In this document: piece after piece, positions 41,559 through 49,336 of the stretch
Numbering within the stretch: the stretch's first letter is position 1
Layout of the letters: the number at the start of each line of letters is the position of its first letter
Assembly: GCA_024235635.1 (NCBI GenBank)
Contig: JACKMA010000003.1
Span: 620,001-684,000 of the forward strand
Direction: 5' to 3'
DNA: 64,000 bases
Origin: Zoogloeaceae bacterium
GTDB lineage: Bacteria > Pseudomonadota > Gammaproteobacteria > Burkholderiales > Rhodocyclaceae
The notes under the pieces: generated by a model
Database searches by the model: none
Seen by the model: only the letters and a program-made list of their open reading frames with translations
What the model was told of the DNA's origin: nothing
Translations under genes and position numbers: made by a program

Positions 41559-43004
41559 TCATCCGATTTCCACCGGCACGAAGATCCGTGCGTCGTTGCG
41601 CTGGACCAGCAGCGCGACATGCTTGCCGGCACCGTCGAGCAGGCGCTTGAGCCCGGCGACGTCATCCACTGCACGCCCATTCAACGCGAGCACGACGTCG
41701 CCCGGGCGGATGCCGGCACGTGATGCGGGGCCGTCCGCTTCGAGCACCAGCAGGCCTTCCTCGACACCACTGCGCCGCCGCTCCTCGTCGGTCAGCGGCC
41801 GCAGTGCCAGCCCGAGGCGGGCCCGATCGGCGTCGTCCGGCGAGGCGCCGGCCAGGGACGGACTCTCGAGTCGCCCGACCTCGACCTCGAGATCGACGGT
41901 CTTGCCGTCGCGCCACACTTTGAGCCTGGCTTCGCTGCCCGGTGTCATTGCCGCCACCCGTGGCGGCAGCTCGGCCGAGCGCGCCACCGCAGCGCCGTCG
42001 AGCTCGAGAATGACGTCGCCTGAACGAAGGCCCGCCCGTTCCGCCGGGCTGTCCTTCTCGACCTGGGTCACCAGCGCCCCACGGGCGGAATCCAGGCCGA
42101 AGGACTCGGCCAGTGCTTGGTTGACATCCTGGATGCCGACACCCATGCGGCCACGGGTGACGCTGCCGTCAGCCAGCAACTGGTCCTTGATGCCGTCGGC
42201 GACGTCGATCGGGATCGCGAACGACAGACCCTGGTAGCCGCCGGAACGCGAGTAGATCTGCGAATTGATGCCGATCACTTCGCCCGCCATGTTGATCAGC
42301 GGACCGCCGGAGTTTCCCGGATTGATCGCGACGTCGGTCTGGATGAACGGCACATAGCCTTCGTCCGGCAGCGAGCGTGACTTGGCCGAGACGATGCCGG
42401 CGGTGACGCTGTTCTCGAAGCCGAACGGCGATCCGATCGCCAGCACCCAGTCGCCGACGCGGGCGCTGTCCGGATTGCCGATCGGTACCGTCGGCAGGTC
42501 GTCGGCATCGATTTTCAGCACGGCAACGTCGCTGGGCTTGTCGATGCCGACCACGCGTGCGGTAAATTCGCGGCGGTCGGTGAGGCGCACCGTGACGGAC
42601 GTCGCGTTGTCGACGACGTGGGCGTTGGTCAGGATCACGCCGTCGCTGCTGACGATGAATCCGGAGCCCTGGCCGCGTACGCTGCGCTCGGCGCCGTGGG
42701 GCTGCATCGGTCCGAAACGCTTGAAGAAGTCGGGCAGCTCGAGTCCGGGCGGCAACTGCGGGATCTGCGAACGGGTCGCGGTGCGCACCGTACCTTCGAC
42801 CGCGATATTGACCACCGCCGGACCCAGTCGCTCGGCGATCGCGCGGAAATCCGGCAGGGCGGCGACGCTGGTCGCGACCGGCATCACGGTCGCCGACTCG
42901 GCATGGGCATCGCCGATCGCGCTCCGGCCGAGGGTGTAGCTGCCGCCGACCGCCAGCATGACGGCAAGCGCCGTCGCGCTGCGGCGCAGTCGAGTGGATT
43001 GCAT
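41559..43004 (-). CDS. Periplasmic serine protease DegP/MucD (DegQ family)
   Basis: A 481-residue HtrA-family protease and chaperone for misfolded envelope proteins. A signal or anchor sequence (about 8-30) is followed by a trypsin-like domain with catalytic His129 (LTNAHVV), Asp159 (PSDVAVL) and Ser232 (NPGNSGGP). Two PDZ domains come next (about 285-375 and 385-475). A Q-linker-like acidic segment connects the parts. AAGGAG precedes ATG 43004. The upstream region carries a PmrA-type box (43077-43093), which would be an unusual route of control, since degP is usually regulated by CpxR or RpoE. Two small secreted proteins follow on the same strand. Confidence 0.95.
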   Translation of the reverse strand: MQSTRLRRSATALAVMLAVGGSYTLGRSAIGDAHAESATVMPVATSVAALPDFRAIAERLGPAVVNIAVEGTVRTATRSQIPQLPPGLELPDFFKRFGPMQPHGAERSVRGQGSGFIVSSDGVILTNAHVVDNATSVTVRLTDRREFTARVVGIDKPSDVAVLKIDADDLPTVPIGNPDSARVGDWVLAIGSPFGFENSVTAGIVSAKSRSLPDEGYVPFIQTDVAINPGNSGGPLINMAGEVIGINSQIYSRSGGYQGLSFAIPIDVADGIKDQLLADGSVTRGRMGVGIQDVNQALAESFGLDSARGALVTQVEKDSPAERAGLRSGDVILELDGAAVARSAELPPRVAAMTPGSEARLKVWRDGKTVDLEVEVGRLESPSLAGASPDDADRARLGLALRPLTDEERRRSGVEEGLLVLEADGPASRAGIRPGDVVLALNGRAVDDVAGLKRLLDGAGKHVALLVQRNDARIFVPVEIG

Positions 43005-43076
43005 GGCTGTTCTCCTTCTGTCGATCTCGTTGGTCGCGCGTCGTCGCGCTGTGGCATCGACTATCGGAGAAGTGGA

Positions 43077-43093
43077 CTTAAACCAGACTTAAG
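43077..43093. promoter_or_regulatory. PmrA/QseB-type box upstream of degP
   Basis: CTTAAA-N5-CTTAAG on the plus strand (CTTAAG-N5-TTTAAG on the minus strand, the degP direction) fits the PmrA consensus YTTAAK-N5-YTTAAK, an 11-bp direct repeat. It lies 73 bases before the degP start codon. The QseB/PmrA-like regulator encoded at 47.3-48.0 kb is a natural candidate to bind it. Confidence 0.5.
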
Positions 43094-43149
43094 GGGCGTC
43101 CAGCCACCTGTAACAGGGGTTTTCCACGCCGATCGGCGGGCGCTCGCGG

Positions 43150-43353
43150 TCAGCGGGTGACGAAGCCCGCCTCCTCGACGGCAGCGCGAATCTCGCCTTC
43201 GTTGACCATGCTGGTGTGCTCGACAGTGGCCCGCCCGGTGGCGACATCCACTTCGGCATGGGCGATGCAAGGCAAATCCTGGATCGCGTTCATGACGCTG
43301 CGCAGGTCGTCGTCGGTACGAATGCCGTCAACATCGAATACTGTGGTTTGCAT
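43150..43353 (-). CDS. HMA-fold small protein lacking the CxxC metal site
   Basis: A 67-residue protein with the beta-alpha-beta pattern of heavy-metal-associated domains (VFDVDGIRTDDDLRSVMNAI, then CIAHAEVDVATGRATVEHTS, then VNEGEIRAAVEEAGFV). The usual GMTCxxC is replaced by GIRTDDDL, so the copper-binding cysteines are missing; the single Cys lies elsewhere. AGGAGG sits seven bases before ATG 43353. It lies 145 bases upstream of degP on the same strand. It may be a metal-independent adaptor or a decayed chaperone. Confidence 0.8.
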   Translation of the reverse strand: MQTTVFDVDGIRTDDDLRSVMNAIQDLPCIAHAEVDVATGRATVEHTSMVNEGEIRAAVEEAGFVTR

Positions 43354-43491
43354 TGGCTGGCCTCCTGGCTCGGGGCCGTACGCCCGCCGAATGCTCGGCG
43401 CAGCGTCCGCCCGGTGTTCGAGAATCGTGGAGACCCGCCAGTCGTGTCAAGCCCGGCGTCCCGGCCCGAAAGCTGTCGCCGGCCGGCGCGC

Positions 43492-44712
43492 TCAGCGCAG
43501 CAACCGGCGCAGCCGCGACCACATCCCGGGTACCGGACGCAGCCCGGCGGGTCGCTCGAGTTCGGCGGCCAGCAGCAGCGCGCCGCCCTCCTCTCCCGCG
43601 CCGGCCGACACCGCGATCCGCACCGGGCCCTGACGCCGACCGACCTGGTGGCGGAACGCCCAGCCCGCGCGTGCCATTGCCGGATCGTCGAACCAGCGCG
43701 CCACATCCTCGCTCGGACGATCGGTCGGACAGCGCAGCCGCTGCCCGTCCACCCATATGTCTACCGCTTCGAGCGGCGGCTGATCGAACGATGCCGCCCA
43801 GCCGCGCAGGTAGAGTTCGCCGTCATCCGACAGCCTGCGTTCGTCGACCCAGCCCCAACAACCGTAGCGAAAGCCGTCGAGCGCCCCGAGGTCCTTGTCG
43901 GCGCGCGCGGGCAGCACATAGACATCCTGCTCGTGGGCGAGCAGGCGGGGAAATCGGCGGTAAGTGTGGCGATCGCCGCAGATCCGGGCGATCGCGGCGG
44001 CAACATAGGGCTCGCTGACATAGGTCGTGCCATAGATGGCGGTTTCGAGATCGGCGTTCTCGCTATGGGGCTGGAACAGGATCCCGGCGGCCTCGGGGAA
44101 CACCTCGCCCGGCGGCAGCAGCCGGCGGTCGTGAACACTGAAGCACAGCACGCCGTCCGGCGACAGACAGGCCTTGAGCCGGGCCAGCCAGGCTTCGAAC
44201 AGGTGGCCCGGCAGGTGCGAGAACAGCGATGCCACCCAGATGACATCGAATGACCGGGCCGGCGCGAAGCGCTCGGGCTCGGCGAACGACTGCTGGGTGG
44301 GCACACCGAAGCGCTCGCCGACGAATCCGAGGCAATCGGCCTGAATCTCCGACGCCAGGATCTGCTGCGGCCGCAGGCCGAGCGACATGAATCGAAGCAG
44401 GCGCCCGTAGCCGCAGGCGAAATCCAGCAGCCGGATCTGTTCGAGCCCTTCGGGATACAGGCGCTGCAGGAGCTGCCAGACCACCCGGTACTGCTGCAAC
44501 GCCACGTTGAAGTACTGGCTGACCGCGGCATTCGGGTCGCGCAGGTGGGCGAGGGAATGCAGCAGCATCTGGTCCTTGGGATGGACCACCGCATGCGATG
44601 CCGGCAGGACGGCATGCCCGGCCAGCGGCGGCGACACGCGCCCCAGCGCCGCCCTGAAGTGCTCGCTGGCGCACAGCGCATGGGCGCGGTCCAGCAATGA
44701 TTGTTCGATCAT
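43492..44712 (-). CDS. SAM-dependent methyltransferase with an extra C-terminal domain
   Basis: A 406-residue protein. The central class I methyltransferase domain has motif I as LLDFACGYGRLLRFM, an acidic motif II (ILASEIQADC) and the later SFDVIWVASLFSHLP. About 160 C-terminal residues form a separate domain with YGCWGWVDERRLSDDGELYLRGWAASFDQPPLE (split here as a pattern of GW-repeats), like the RGWAxD modules attached to polysaccharide or glycan enzymes. This pairing is rarer than a plain methyltransferase. ATG 44712 is used; ATG 44733 would add seven residues. Substrate unknown. Confidence 0.75.
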   Translation of the reverse strand: MIEQSLLDRAHALCASEHFRAALGRVSPPLAGHAVLPASHAVVHPKDQMLLHSLAHLRDPNAAVSQYFNVALQQYRVVWQLLQRLYPEGLEQIRLLDFACGYGRLLRFMSLGLRPQQILASEIQADCLGFVGERFGVPTQQSFAEPERFAPARSFDVIWVASLFSHLPGHLFEAWLARLKACLSPDGVLCFSVHDRRLLPPGEVFPEAAGILFQPHSENADLETAIYGTTYVSEPYVAAAIARICGDRHTYRRFPRLLAHEQDVYVLPARADKDLGALDGFRYGCWGWVDERRLSDDGELYLRGWAASFDQPPLEAVDIWVDGQRLRCPTDRPSEDVARWFDDPAMARAGWAFRHQVGRRQGPVRIAVSAGAGEEGGALLLAAELERPAGLRPVPGMWSRLRRLLR

Positions 44713-44802
44713 CCTGTCTGATCCTGTCGGCATGACTGTCCGGCGCGGGCCGCGGCGTCGATCGGCCTGGTCGCGGCGCCGTCCCGGGTACGCCGCCGCC
44801 GG

Positions 44803-45222
44803 CTACCTGGCGAACAATTGCCCGATGTCGGCAAACGCCTTGAATTCCAGTGCATTGCCGGAGGGATCGAGCAGGAACATCGTCGCCTGCTCGCCGACCT
44901 GCCCCTGGAAACGCAGATGAGGCTCGATTACGAACTCGGTGCCGGCTGCCCGCAGGCGGGCGGCCAGTTCGTCGAACTGATCCATCGACAGCACGACGCC
45001 GAAGTGCGGCACCGGCACCTGGTCGCCATCGACCGGATTGCTCGATCGCCGGCCGGCGCCGGCCGGCGCCAGGTGCGCGACGATCTGGTGGCCGTAGAGG
45101 TCGAAATCGACCCAATGGCGGTCGCTGCGACCTTCGGGGCAGCCGAGCAGTTCGCCGTAGAAGCCGCGAGCGGCGGCGAGGTCGTCGACCGGGAAGGCGA
45201 GATGGAAGGGCTGAACAGGCAT
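44803..45222 (-). CDS. VOC-superfamily protein (glyoxalase/dioxygenase-like)
   Basis: A 139-residue protein of two paired beta-alpha-beta-beta-beta modules. The first contains FHLAFPVDDLAAARGFYGELLG with a metal-type His, the second ends FLLDPSGNALEFKAF with the typical Glu. Such small VOC proteins include glyoxalases, extradiol-type enzymes and resistance proteins; a specific activity cannot be named. Start ATG 45222 with GGAG six bases upstream; longer in-frame versions have no family support. It precedes the methyltransferase on the same strand by about 90 bases. Confidence 0.9.
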   Translation of the reverse strand: MPVQPFHLAFPVDDLAAARGFYGELLGCPEGRSDRHWVDFDLYGHQIVAHLAPAGAGRRSSNPVDGDQVPVPHFGVVLSMDQFDELAARLRAAGTEFVIEPHLRFQGQVGEQATMFLLDPSGNALEFKAFADIGQLFAR

Positions 45223-45475
45223 GATCGCCTCCGTGGCGCGATGGACGATGATTCTCGAAACCGCAGCGGGCCGCTTGCAGGCTCGGCGGTCCCCACCGTG
45301 CACGGCGGCCACGGCCCATGCCGGCCCCGCCCGACGGGCGAGCTCGCCTCGCAGACCGGCCCATGACGGGTACGCCCGATTGCGCCCGATCCGTCGGTTT
45401 CCGGATGATCTCAGGCTGCACGCTGCCGCGCCAGAATAATCGAAGTCGACGCCCGGCAAGGCTGCAGCGCCCGGA

Positions 45476-45901
45476 TCAGTCGCCGCGGGCCGTCGGCGGG
45501 GTCTGCGGCGGCGGGTCGCGCGCCGATCGCTCGTCGGCTCCGAACAGTTGCTCGCGCACGCGTGCGAGCAAGACTGCCGGCTTGAACGGCTTGAGGATGT
45601 AACCCTGGATGCCGAGCTGGATCAGCTTGCCGATGATGTCGCGGTCGCCCTCGGCGGTGAGCATGATCAGCGGCGTCCGGTTGCCCTCGTGGCGCAACCG
45701 GACGACGAAATCGTGGCCGTTCATGCCGGGCATGTTCACATCGCACAGGATCAGGTCCACCGGCGCGATCGCCAGCGCATCCAGTGCCTGCTGTCCGCTC
45801 GCGGCCTCGACCACGTCCAGGGTGTCGTCCTTCAACGCGGCCTTGACATAGGCGCGGATGATCGCGACGTCGTCGATGATCAGGACACGCTTTTGCACCA
45901 T
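45476..45901 (-). CDS. Single-domain CheY-like response regulator
   Basis: A 141-residue receiver with no output domain. It has the acidic pocket IIDDVAI, the phosphoacceptor Asp in ILCDVNMPGMNG, the switch Thr in IMLTAEGD and Lys in ILKPFKPAVL. A charged tail with Pro-rich PPPQTPP follows. Start ATG 45901 (MVQKRVLIIDD); earlier in-frame ATGs at 45922 and 45946 are possible. No kinase is fused or overlapping; the QseC-like gene upstream has its own partner, so this is an orphan receiver, perhaps for a motility or c-di-GMP pathway. Confidence 0.88.
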   Translation of the reverse strand: MVQKRVLIIDDVAIIRAYVKAALKDDTLDVVEAASGQQALDALAIAPVDLILCDVNMPGMNGHDFVVRLRHEGNRTPLIMLTAEGDRDIIGKLIQLGIQGYILKPFKPAVLLARVREQLFGADERSARDPPPQTPPTARGD

Positions 45902-45984
45902 CGATGCCGGGGGGGAGCCCATACTGGTTCGGATGTCGGGGATCACGGCATCGCGGGCGCGCTTCTTGAGCCGCGACGCCGGCG

Positions 45985-47304
45985 TCAGGCCGGCACGGCC
46001 CGCGGGAAGGCGATGCGCACCAGCAGGCCGCCGGCCTCGCCGACGCCCAGTTCGACCTCTGCCTGGTGACGCTCGGCGATCGCCTTGACGATCGCCAGCC
46101 CGAGGCCGCTGCCGGTCTGGCTCTGGCCGGCGCGCCGATAGAAGCGATCGAACACCCGTTCGCGTTCGGCCGGCGGGATGCCCGGCCCGCTGTCGGCGAT
46201 CTCGAGCACGACCCGGTCGCCGTCGACGCCGACCGACAGATCGACCCGACCGCCGGCCGGCGTATAACGGATCGCATTGTCGAGCAGGCAGCCGACCATC
46301 GTGCGCAAAGCGGCGGCGTCGCCGACGACCTGCGCTGCCGGGTCCCGCCGACCGGCGCCGAGGTCGATGTCCTTGGCGCGGGCCAGCGCCGAATGGTCGG
46401 TCAGCGCGAGGGCCGCCAGATCGGCCAGATCGAGCGCTTCCCGCGCCGGCGTGACGTCGCTATCGGGTTCCTGGCGGGCCAGTGTCAGCAACTGGCCGAC
46501 CAGATGGATCGCCCGCTGCAGGCCCCGTTTCAGCTCGCCCAGTGCCTCGGCGCGTTCGGCGGCGTCGGCGGCGCGCTCGGTGAGCTGGAGCTGGAGCTGG
46601 AGCGCGGTCAATGGTGTGCGCAGTTCGTGGGCGGCGTCGGCGACGAAGGCACGCTGGGTGGCCAGCGCCCGTTCGAGGCGACCGAGCAGGTCGTTGAGGG
46701 CGTCTACCAGCGGCCGCGCCTCGGCCGGTACGCCGCCGGCGGCCAGCGGCGACAGGGCGTCGGGTCGCCGCGCGGCGACGCCGCGGGCGAGCCGGTCGAG
46801 CGGTCGCAGTCCGCGGCCCACCATGTACCAGATCATGCCGCCGAGCAACGGCAGCATCAGGAACAACGGCAGCAAGGTGCGGATCGCGGCCGAGGCGGCG
46901 ACCCGGCTGCGCACGCGCATCGGTTGCGCCACCTGCACCACGCGGTCGCGCATCGCCACCGTGAACATCCGCCAGCGACCCTCGTCGGTGCGGGCGTCGG
47001 AATAGCCGAGCTGCGCGGTCGACGGCAACTGGCTGTGGGGATTCGACAGGTACAGCTTGAGGCCACGCGGATCCCAGATCTGGATCACGATGTCGAGCGC
47101 CTCCTCGGGCACCCCGGCGGGCGGCGTGATCGGCTGGCCGAAGCGCTGGTCGCGCAGCGACAGCGCAAACTGGCGCAGGTGATAGTCCATCACTTCGTCC
47201 ACCTCGGCCCGCGCCATGTAGTAGGTGGCCGCACCGCCCAGCAGGAAGGCGGCCACCACCGAACCCAGCACGTAGACCAGCAGATCCCGTCGCAGGCTCC
47301 TCAC
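45985..47304 (-). CDS. QseC/PmrB-like membrane sensor histidine kinase
   Basis: A 439-residue kinase. Two membrane helices (about 7-29 and 143-165) enclose a ~110-residue periplasmic sensor of the 2CSK-N type (WDPRGLKLYLSNPHSQLP in part, then SDARTDEGRWRMFTV). A HAMP segment, the HisKA phosphoacceptor in FVADAAHELRTPLT, and the ATPase boxes (NAIRYTP, DSGPGIP, GSGLGLAIV) follow. GTG 47304 overlaps the receiver stop (GTGA), so the pair is translationally coupled. QseC-like kinases sense catecholamines, metals or pH in different genera; the signal here is unknown. Confidence 0.92.
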   Translation of the reverse strand: MRSLRRDLLVYVLGSVVAAFLLGGAATYYMARAEVDEVMDYHLRQFALSLRDQRFGQPITPPAGVPEEALDIVIQIWDPRGLKLYLSNPHSQLPSTAQLGYSDARTDEGRWRMFTVAMRDRVVQVAQPMRVRSRVAASAAIRTLLPLFLMLPLLGGMIWYMVGRGLRPLDRLARGVAARRPDALSPLAAGGVPAEARPLVDALNDLLGRLERALATQRAFVADAAHELRTPLTALQLQLQLTERAADAAERAEALGELKRGLQRAIHLVGQLLTLARQEPDSDVTPAREALDLADLAALALTDHSALARAKDIDLGAGRRDPAAQVVGDAAALRTMVGCLLDNAIRYTPAGGRVDLSVGVDGDRVVLEIADSGPGIPPAERERVFDRFYRRAGQSQTGSGLGLAIVKAIAERHQAEVELGVGEAGGLLVRIAFPRAVPA

Positions 47305-47963
47305 GGCTTCTCCGGCACGTACCAGCCGACGCCACGCAGGTTCAGGATCCAGCCGGCACCCAGCTTGCGCCGCAGGCCGTGGATATGCACCTCGATGGCA
47401 TTGCTCTCGACTTCCTCGCCCCAGCCGTAGAGGCGGTCCTCGAGCTGGCTGCGCGACAACGGCCGGCCGGGCTGCTCGAGCAGCGCCTGCAGCAGCGCGA
47501 ACTCCCGCGCCGAAAGCTTCAGCGGTCGCTCGTCGAGGGTCACGGCATGGGCGGCGGGGTCGAGCACCAGCGGGCCATGGCTGACCACCGGCTCGGCCTG
47601 GCCGCGCTGCCGCCGTCCGAGGGCGCGAATGCGCGCCGCCAGTTCATCGAGGTCGAAGGGCTTGACCAGATAGTCGTCGGCGCCGGCATCGAGACCGGCA
47701 ATGCGGTCGGCAACCGAATCACGGGCGGTCAGAATCAGCACCGGCACCGGGTTGCCACTGGCGCGGATCTCGGCCAGCAACGCCAGGCCGTCACGCCGGG
47801 GCAGGCCGAGGTCGAGCAGCACCAGTTCGAACGGATGATCCTGCAGCGCAAGGGCCGCCGCGACACCGTCCTCGACCCAGTCGACCGCATGCCCCTCCTG
47901 GCGCAGGCCGCGCTGGACCGCGGCGCCGACCATCGGGTCGTCTTCGACCAGCAGCAATCTCAC
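47301..47963 (-). CDS. QseB/PmrA-like OmpR-family response regulator
   Basis: A 220-residue regulator. The receiver has MRLLLVEDDPMV, the phosphoacceptor in LVLLDLGLPRRDGLAL, LILTARDS and LVKPFDL; the winged-helix DNA-binding domain contains LSAREFALLQALLEQPGRPLS in two parts and ends VEVHIHGLRRKL-like (AIEVHIHGLRRKLG). Close in type to QseB, TctD and PmrA. A candidate target is the box in front of degP (43077-43093). It starts 18 bases after the DUF1840 gene, so all three are likely one operon. Confidence 0.93.
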   Translation of the reverse strand: MRLLLVEDDPMVGAAVQRGLRQEGHAVDWVEDGVAAALALQDHPFELVLLDLGLPRRDGLALLAEIRASGNPVPVLILTARDSVADRIAGLDAGADDYLVKPFDLDELAARIRALGRRQRGQAEPVVSHGPLVLDPAAHAVTLDERPLKLSAREFALLQALLEQPGRPLSRSQLEDRLYGWGEEVESNAIEVHIHGLRRKLGAGWILNLRGVGWYVPEKP

Positions 47964-47981
47964 GACGGGCCGGATTGTGGC

Positions 47982-48305
47982 TCACACCCCCCAGGTCACC
48001 GGCTTGTCGTCGTCCAGTGCGTACTGCATCAACTCGAGGAACGGGATCGCCCGTTGGGCGAGATGGATCCTGGCCTGTCCGGTGCCGGGGTCCACCGCGT
48101 CGGGCTCGCCGGAGTCGCGATCGGCACGACTGGACTTGTCGGCTTCGATCGCGTCCCTGAGCCGCGCGATCGCGTCCGGCAACTGGTCGACGGTGACGAC
48201 GCCCTGGGTGGCCTCGGGATCCTTGCCGATGATCCGCAGCAGTTCCTTGGCGTTCTTCGCGAACATCATGACGTCGCCGCTGGCCTGGGATTTGAACGTG
48301 ATCAT
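47982..48305 (-). CDS. DUF1840 family protein
   Basis: A 107-residue protein starting MITFKSQASGDVMMFAKNAKELLRIIGK, matching the DUF1840 family seen mainly in betaproteobacteria, with no assigned function. The C terminus is IPFLELMQYALDDDKPVTWGV. GGAGG lies seven bases before ATG 48305. It is followed after 18 bases by the QseB-like gene. Its presence supports a betaproteobacterial host. Confidence 0.92.
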   Translation of the reverse strand: MITFKSQASGDVMMFAKNAKELLRIIGKDPEATQGVVTVDQLPDAIARLRDAIEADKSSRADRDSGEPDAVDPGTGQARIHLAQRAIPFLELMQYALDDDKPVTWGV

Positions 48306-48388
48306 CGCTGCGCCTCCGCTTGTCGGGCATGCCCACCCATCGCCGCATTGTAGCGGGGCCGTCCGCAGGGCGGCGCGGAAGTGGCCGC

Positions 48389-48994
48389 TCAGCCGACCCG
48401 GGCGAGCCGCCGGCCGAGCCGTTCGGCGCGTCTGACCACGCCCGGCGACAGCGGCATCGGGTCGCGATTGACCAGGCCCTGCCAGACCACGCCGAGGGGC
48501 CGGAAGCCGAGCATCGTCGCGAGCTGGTCGAGGGCGGAAGCAGCGCCGGCGAACCAGCGCGCCATCCATGCCGGCGCGGCACTCGAACTGATCAGCACCG
48601 CCGGCCGACGCGGCTTTGGCCGGCGCAGCCGCGGCGCCGGCGAGCCCCAGGGCCACCACGCGGCCCCGGCGCAGCGCTCCATCAGGATCCGGGTCACTGC
48701 CGTGACATTGCCCAGATTGACCGGCGCGGCCAGCACCATGGCGTCGGCGCGGTCGAGGCGGGACAGCAGCGCCGGCACCGCATCGTCGATCACGCACTCG
48801 CCGCGGGCCTCGCCGGGCTGCTGCATGCACAGCCGACAGTTCGCACAATGGCGCATGTCGAGGTCTCGCAGCCGCACGATCTCGGTCTGCGCACCCGCGG
48901 CCCGTGCCGCCGCCAGCGTCGCCTCGACGAGTCGCTCGGTGACGCCTCCTGCCCGGTAGCTGCCGACCACCGCGACGATGTCCGGTCGAACCAT
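48389..48994 (-). CDS. NADPH-dependent FMN reductase / iron-sulfur flavoprotein-like
   Basis: A 201-residue flavodoxin-fold protein. It starts IVAVVGSYRAGGVTERLVEA, as flavin reductases do. The CANCRLC...GEC pattern, three or four cysteines about residue 50-66, resembles the cysteine cluster of iron-sulfur flavoproteins and of SsuE/NrdI-like oxidoreductases that bind a 4Fe-4S cluster. The following DDAVPALLSRLDRADAMVLAAPVN is the FMN-phosphate-side loop region. Single gene divergent from the TAXI gene across 342 bases. Electron partner unknown. Confidence 0.8.
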   Translation of the reverse strand: MVRPDIVAVVGSYRAGGVTERLVEATLAAARAAGAQTEIVRLRDLDMRHCANCRLCMQQPGEARGECVIDDAVPALLSRLDRADAMVLAAPVNLGNVTAVTRILMERCAGAAWWPWGSPAPRLRRPKPRRPAVLISSSAAPAWMARWFAGAASALDQLATMLGFRPLGVVWQGLVNRDPMPLSPGVVRRAERLGRRLARVG

Positions 48995-49091
48995 GACTGC
49001 CTCCGACTCCGATCATTGCCATCTTCTCTGATTCGTTCTATGCCGCTCGGAAGCGGGCGTCCAGCCCGGTGCGATTGGCGGAGCGACAGAC

Positions 49092-49139
49092 TGGCGACAT
49101 TCCGCCATTTAAGCCACCAAGATCGGCGACATGTCGCCA
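49092..49139 (+). promoter_or_regulatory. Paired palindromes, candidate activator sites of the TAXI operon
   Basis: Box 1, TGGCGACATTCCGCCA (49092-49107), and box 2, GGCGACATGTCGCC (49125-49138, a perfect palindrome), share the core GGCGACAT. Their centres are 32 bases (three helical turns) apart and about 110 and 142 bases before the predicted start of transcription, as expected for upstream activator sites of a DctD/NtrC-type protein. The regulator encoded at 54.4 kb is the likely binder. Confidence 0.55.
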
Positions 49140-49215
49140 GTGACGATCGCCTGGGTACGCCAGGGCGCCCGCCCAGCCGCCGATATTGAAGGGGTCGCCA
49201 GCGCGCGACGACATC

Positions 49216-49230
49216 TGGCCCGATAGATGC
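49216..49230 (+). promoter_or_regulatory. Sigma-54-type (-24/-12) promoter of the TAXI operon
   Basis: TGGCCC-N5-ATGC shows the essential GG-N10-GC (GG at 49217, GC at 49229) and matches five of six bases of TGGCAC and three of four of TTGC. It lies about 107 bases before the start codon of the substrate-binding protein. It fits the sigma-54 activator encoded downstream, whose GAFTGA loop is intact. Confidence 0.55.
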
Positions 49231-49336
49231 TTGTCCACTTCCCGAGGACGAGCCCGGACCCTTCCGCAAACCCCCTCCCCCCTCCTGCGATCGACCGGGC
49301 TCGGACCTCACCAAAAAACAATTCGAGGAGACACAG

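Larger units (their letters stand above)
48995..49336. other. Intergenic regulatory region of the TAXI-TRAP operon
   Basis: 342 bases with no gene. It holds the two related palindromes at 49092-49139 and the sigma-54-type promoter at 49216-49230, both listed separately, then a pyrimidine-rich untranslated leader and the GAGGAG ribosome site before GTG 49337. Confidence 0.7.
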
